Part shown: one piece after another, positions 34,547 to 37,546 of the stretch
How the letters are laid out: each line of letters begins with the position of its first letter
Numbering within the stretch: the stretch's first letter is position 1
NCBI RefSeq assembly: GCF_015100155.1
Contig: NZ_JACKZA010000021.1
Span: forward strand, 1-37,546
DNA: 37,546 nucleotides
Source: Acidithiobacillus sp. HP-2
GTDB taxonomy: Bacteria > Pseudomonadota > Gammaproteobacteria > Acidithiobacillales > Acidithiobacillaceae
Reading direction: 5' to 3'
Translations under genes and position numbers: made by a program
The notes under the pieces: model-generated
Databases searched by the model: none
Told to the model about the DNA's origin: nothing
What the model saw: only the letters and a program-made list of their open reading frames with translations

Positions 34547-34576
34547 AATATATGCCATAAAAGAATAGAATCGCAA
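34547..34576 (-). promoter_or_regulatory. Candidate rne promoter
   Basis: On the minus strand TTGCGA (34576-34571) and TATATT (34552-34547) are 18 bases apart, matching sigma-70 elements at 4/6 and 5/6 positions. Transcription would start near 34540 and give an rne leader of about 135 bases. The site lies in the divergent gap with rluC. Confidence 0.4.
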
Positions 34577-34603
34577 ACGAAAAAATGCAGGGGCGGTGAA
34601 AAT

Positions 34604-35557
34604 ATGGCGGAAAACGGAGTGCGACAGTGGCTGGTGACCGATGCGGATGCGGGCCAGCGTCTCGACAATTTCCTCCTGCGGGTCATGAAAGGCGTGCCCC
34701 GTTCTCACATCTACAAAATCCTGCGTAGTGGCGAGGTGCGGGTCAATAAAGGCCGGGCGCGGCCCCATTACCACATTGCCGTTGGCGATGTGCTGCGCCT
34801 GCCGCCGGTGCGGGTTGCTGAACCCAGTGATCCGGCCATTCTGCCTGCCCACCTGCGCGGACAACTGGAATCGGCAGTTCTTTTTGAAGACAGCCATGTG
34901 CTGGTACTGAACAAGCCCAGTGGTCTCGCTGTCCATGGCGGCTCCGGTTTGAGCTGGGGCATTATCGAAGCCCTGCGCCAACTGCGGCCAGAAGCCCGGG
35001 AACTGGAACTGGTGCATCGTCTGGATCGCGACACTTCCGGTTGTCTGGTGCTCAGCAAAAAGCGCTCGGCACTGCGGGCGCTGCATGAGGCCTTGCGCCA
35101 GGGACAGATGGAAAAACAATATCTGACCCTGGCCCTGGGTGACTGGAAAGACAAAACCCGCTCCGTGCGCCTGGCCTTGCGCAAAAATACCCTGCAATCG
35201 GGAGAACGCATGGTGCGGGTGGATCCGGTCGACGGCAAACCCGCACATACGCGGTTTTCGTTGCTGGAGCGTTTCCCCGGCGCGGCGTTATTGCAGGCCG
35301 ATCTGGATACCGGACGTACCCACCAGATCCGGGTACATCTTCAGGCCATAGAGCACCCGGTGGCGGGTGATGAAAAATATGGCGACGCAGCTTTCAATCA
35401 GCGCCTGCGCAGTCTGGGCTTGCGCCGCCTGTTCCTGCACGCGGTCAGCATTCGTTTTACGCATCCTCGCGATCAGCAGCCCGTGCATATCCAGGCCCCG
35501 TTGCCTGCAGAGCTGGAAGGATTGCTTCAGCAATTACGTCAGGAGCCCAAATCATGA
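34604..35557 (+). CDS. rluC: 23S rRNA pseudouridine synthase RluC
   Basis: A 317-residue RluA-family pseudouridine synthase with an N-terminal S4 RNA-binding domain (about residues 18-65, GQRLDNFLLRVMKGVPRSHIYK). The catalytic segment ELVHRLDRDTSGCLVL has D141 as the nucleophilic aspartate. The sequence before it (VLVLNKPSGLAVHGGSG) and the later GRTHQIRVHLQ are also conserved. RluC modifies positions 955, 2504 and 2580 of 23S rRNA in E. coli. The head-to-head arrangement with rne is a known conserved order, which supports RluC over RluD. The ATG at 34604 follows a purine-rich stretch. The stop overlaps the following HAD gene (ATGA). Confidence 0.92.
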   Translation: MAENGVRQWLVTDADAGQRLDNFLLRVMKGVPRSHIYKILRSGEVRVNKGRARPHYHIAVGDVLRLPPVRVAEPSDPAILPAHLRGQLESAVLFEDSHVLVLNKPSGLAVHGGSGLSWGIIEALRQLRPEARELELVHRLDRDTSGCLVLSKKRSALRALHEALRQGQMEKQYLTLALGDWKDKTRSVRLALRKNTLQSGERMVRVDPVDGKPAHTRFSLLERFPGAALLQADLDTGRTHQIRVHLQAIEHPVAGDEKYGDAAFNQRLRSLGLRRLFLHAVSIRFTHPRDQQPVHIQAPLPAELEGLLQQLRQEPKS

Positions 35558-36216
35558 ATTCTGCGCTGCAGGATCGCCGTCTGATCATATTCGACTGGGA
35601 CGGCACTTTGATGGACAGCATACCCACTATTTGCCGATGCCTTGCCCATGCATTCTCCTATGCCGGGCTGGCCGATCGCGGCGAAGAGCAATATAAGGAA
35701 ATTATTGGCTTAGGCCTTGGTGATGCGTTGGCGGTTCTCGCCCCTGATGCAGACGAAAACTTGCGTTCCCGCATTCTGGAGGGGTACCGGAATTGCTTTT
35801 TTTCCACCCCGGCAGTCGATATGCCACTTTTCCCTGGAGTGGAGCAGACGATCATTGCCCTGGCGGATGCTGGCTTTCAAATTGCCGTGGCAACGGGCAA
35901 GGCGCGCCGTGGTCTGCACAAGGTGCTGAATGAAAACCCGCACCTGGCGGCACGCATCAGCGCCAGTCGTTGTGCGGACGAAACCCGTTCCAAGCCCGAT
36001 CCCCTGATGCTCGAACAGCTCCTGGATCATTACGCGTTGGCACCCGAAGCCGCCGTCATGGTCGGGGATACCGTCCATGATATGGAAATGGCCGTAGCCG
36101 CTGGCGTGTTGCCGGTAGGCGTTCTTTGCGGCGTACATGACAGCCAACGGCTGACGCGGGCGGGAGCGGCGCTGTGCTTGCCTGATCCGAGTTTTTTGCT
36201 TCGTGAGGTTGGTTGA
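35554..36216 (+). CDS. HAD phosphatase, phosphoglycolate phosphatase-like
   Basis: A 220-residue HAD-IA phosphatase with the DxD motif at D14/D16 (FDWDGTLMDS), motif II in AVATGKARRG, the motif III lysine in TRSKPDPLML and motif IV VGDTVHDMEMA. It is close to Gph-type phosphatases, and this gene is often found directly after rluC in gammaproteobacteria. In an autotroph, phosphoglycolate removal after Rubisco oxygenation is a plausible role, but other phosphate esters are possible. It overlaps rluC by four bases and is the last gene of that unit. Confidence 0.85.
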   Translation: MNSALQDRRLIIFDWDGTLMDSIPTICRCLAHAFSYAGLADRGEEQYKEIIGLGLGDALAVLAPDADENLRSRILEGYRNCFFSTPAVDMPLFPGVEQTIIALADAGFQIAVATGKARRGLHKVLNENPHLAARISASRCADETRSKPDPLMLEQLLDHYALAPEAAVMVGDTVHDMEMAVAAGVLPVGVLCGVHDSQRLTRAGAALCLPDPSFLLREVG

Positions 36217-36301
36217 AGCTTTATTCATGCCATTCATTCGGTTGACTTTGCCTTACTGATGTCTTTTTGACAATATTGAGTACCAATGAGGAGAGCAACC
36301 C

Positions 36302-36505
36302 ATGCATCCAAACATCGCAGAATTTCCGCATCCTGCACTCATCGGAACCTTTCGCCAGTTCGGACCGTTTGGTATTGCCTACCAGATACTCAAGGAAAGC
36401 CATGCCACCGCGAAGGGCTGGACTGTCGAGATTGAGGTGCCACAAACAGGGGAACGCTTGGAATATCCTTTGAAGGATGCTCTTGACGATCCAGAGGCAC
36501 GCTAG
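36302..36505 (+). CDS. DUF5397 protein, probable antitoxin for VapD
   Basis: A 67-residue protein with the conserved GTFRQFGPFGIAYQIL core and a C-terminal ERLEYPLKDALDDPEAR, characteristic of DUF5397. This family is found next to vapD and is thought to be its antitoxin, by analogy with VapX-VapD. The ATG at 36302 has a strong gaggaga site. Its stop overlaps the vapD GTG by one base (TAGTG). With vapD interrupted, it is now an orphan antitoxin. Confidence 0.75.
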   Translation: MHPNIAEFPHPALIGTFRQFGPFGIAYQILKESHATAKGWTVEIEVPQTGERLEYPLKDALDDPEAR

Positions 36506-36560
36506 TGTTCGCCATCGCTTTTGACCTGACCGTTAAGGAAGCGGCGTCTGTCAAGGTAGT
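36505..36560 (+). pseudogene. vapD: vapD toxin gene, 5' fragment cut by an insertion sequence
   Basis: Starting with GTG at 36505, the frame reads VFAIAFDLTVKEAAS and is then lost. The opening MFAIAFDL is the hallmark N-terminus of VapD (virulence-associated protein D), a Cas2-like ribonuclease toxin of about 95 residues. After about 18 codons the sequence passes into the end of an IS3-family element and stops at TAA 36580-36582. The catalytic fold cannot form from this fragment. The rest of vapD, if it exists, lies on the far side of the element beyond the window. Confidence 0.75.
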
Positions 36561-37546
36561 TGTCGCGTCCCCCATTTTTTAAGTAACCTTTTTATCCTGC
36601 CGCTGCGGGTTCAGATCTACCGCACCGACGGGTGTCCAATTGCGTGTGTGGCCTGACCAGCGCGCTGGGTTTCTCGCCTTGGCCGCCTCATAGAGGTCAT
36701 GGCGCCTCGTCAGCAGTGCATGATCCTCGCCCCGATGGCGCTGGGCGGGGGTGACGAAGCGAATGCGGCTGTGACGATGCTCATGGTTGTACCAGGCGAT
36801 GAAGTCACGCACCCAGATCCGGGCAGCTTCAAGGCTTGCAAAGCCGCTTTCCGGCCACTGTGGGCAGTATTTCAGCGTCCGGAACAGCGACTCTGAATAC
36901 GGGTTGTCATTGCTGACCCGTGGTCGGCCACGGGATGGCGTGATCCCCAGATCATAAAGCTTGGCCAGCAGGGTGGATGATTTCATCGGGGCACCATTGT
37001 CGGAGTGCAAGACCAATGGCTGCCGCCAGCATTGCTCCACCATAAAGCCCCTTTGGATGAGCGCAGCGGCATACTCGCCACTCTCCTCCGTATGGACCTC
37101 CCAGGCCACCGCCTTGCGGCTGTATAAATCCTCAAAGAGGTAGAGATAGTAGTACTGCCCCCGCACCGGCGACGGCAAGTACGTGATATCCCAAGACCAG
37201 ACGGTATTGGCTGCGGTGGCCGTATGGGTGGTGGGTAACTTCCCTTTGCGGGGCGGGTGCGCACGACCCCGTCGTGCGTTCATACCTTCGGCCTTGAGGA
37301 TCCGGTAGAAAGTGGACTCTGATGCCAGATAAACCCCCGCATCCGCCAGCCGTGGCACGATCTGGGTGGGTGGCAGGTGTGCGGTATCCGGACGATGACA
37401 GGCGTCCAGCACTTCCTGCACCTCGGCTTCACTCAGCTTGTTGCTGGGTGCCGGTCGTTCCACCGTCGTGCGGGCATCCGCCTTCACCATTCCCTGCTCC
37501 TCTGTCCATCGCTGGACGGTACGTAATGATAAGCCCGCTTCTGTGC
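36561..37546 (-). mobile_element. IS3-family insertion sequence (partial, runs off the right end)
   Basis: The element begins where vapD stops being readable. The probable terminal repeat starts at tgtcgcgtcccccatttttt (36561-36580); TG at the tip is usual for IS3. The transposase gene lies on the minus strand and the other end is outside the window. The boundary is accurate only to a few bases. Confidence 0.7.
36579..37546 (-). CDS. IS3-family transposase (partial at the 5' end)
   Basis: The C-terminal 320 or so residues of a DDE transposase. The frame is open to the window edge; before the ATG at 37490 it still reads TEAGLSLRTVQRWTEEQG, part of a helix-turn-helix, so the true start lies outside. 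A second helical domain (LSEAEVQEVLDACHRPD) precedes the integrase core. The catalytic residues are D in WSWDITYLP, D in LHSDNGAP and E in NPYSESLFRTLKY. The core is complete and undamaged, so the element may be mobile. Subgroup within IS3 is not assigned. Confidence 0.88.
   Translation of the reverse strand, partial: TEAGLSLRTVQRWTEEQGMVKADARTTVERPAPSNKLSEAEVQEVLDACHRPDTAHLPPTQIVPRLADAGVYLASESTFYRILKAEGMNARRGRAHPPRKGKLPTTHTATAANTVWSWDITYLPSPVRGQYYYLYLFEDLYSRKAVAWEVHTEESGEYAAALIQRGFMVEQCWRQPLVLHSDNGAPMKSSTLLAKLYDLGITPSRGRPRVSNDNPYSESLFRTLKYCPQWPESGFASLEAARIWVRDFIAWYNHEHRHSRIRFVTPAQRHRGEDHALLTRRHDLYEAAKARNPARWSGHTRNWTPVGAVDLNPQRQDKKVT

Noticed and set aside
1-37546. CRISPR arrays, tRNA and rRNA genes, prophage or replication origin
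   Set aside because: No regularly spaced repeats, cloverleaf-like sequences, rRNA stretches, phage structural genes or origin boxes were seen.

Overview
The window looks like a chromosomal contig from a sulfur-oxidising acidophile of the Acidithiobacillus type. The strongest evidence is a tetrathionate hydrolase gene directly followed by a fused DoxD-DoxA thiosulfate:quinone oxidoreductase gene, plus a sulfide:quinone oxidoreductase-like flavoprotein and a TauE/SafE-type exporter. Base composition is moderate, and nothing pins the species. Family names below come from reading motifs, not from database searches.

Layout: (1) 1-735 is a decayed edge. An IS256-family transposase remnant with an internal stop is fused to the last part of a type I restriction hsdR gene. 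(2) 732-1841 holds a YgjP-like metallopeptidase and a convergent VapBC-type toxin-antitoxin pair. (3) 2083-4639 encodes two membrane proteins, an AI-2E-family permease and a 14-TM MFS exporter. (4) 4648-6771, minus strand, holds bamD, a small helical protein, a tiny membrane protein under a near-perfect LexA box, and tag. (5) 6838-9464 is the tetH-doxDA operon behind an AT-rich promoter with inverted repeats. (6) htpG follows with an intrinsic terminator and a heat-shock-type promoter. (7) 11909-14101 is a usp, TauE/SafE, TIGR02186-like operon. (8) 14107-16391, minus strand, holds a kinase-like APH protein, a HAD hydrolase and an unknown membrane-anchored protein. (9) 16665-24767, minus strand, reads SQR, DUF1641, GH15 glucoamylase, SDR, GMC oxidoreductase and MFS in order of transcription. 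(10) 24931-28920 holds photolyase and a class A penicillin-binding protein. (11) 29016-36216 is a housekeeping block: gltX, cysS, rne (minus), rluC and a Gph-like HAD. (12) 36302-37546 is a DUF5397-vapD toxin-antitoxin locus whose vapD is cut after about 18 codons by an IS3-family element that runs off the end.

How the genes work together: DoxDA would oxidise thiosulfate to tetrathionate at the membrane and pass electrons to quinone, while TetH hydrolyses tetrathionate in the acidic periplasm. The SQR-like protein would add electrons from sulfide, and the TauE/SafE protein could remove sulfite or other sulfur anions. The GH15-SDR-GMC-MFS set suggests breakdown of an alpha-glucan or alpha-glucoside followed by sugar oxidation, which is unusual company for a lithotroph's sulfide oxidase. 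The LexA-controlled small membrane protein is the best candidate for something undescribed. Both window ends lie inside IS transposase genes, as expected of a draft contig broken at repeats.
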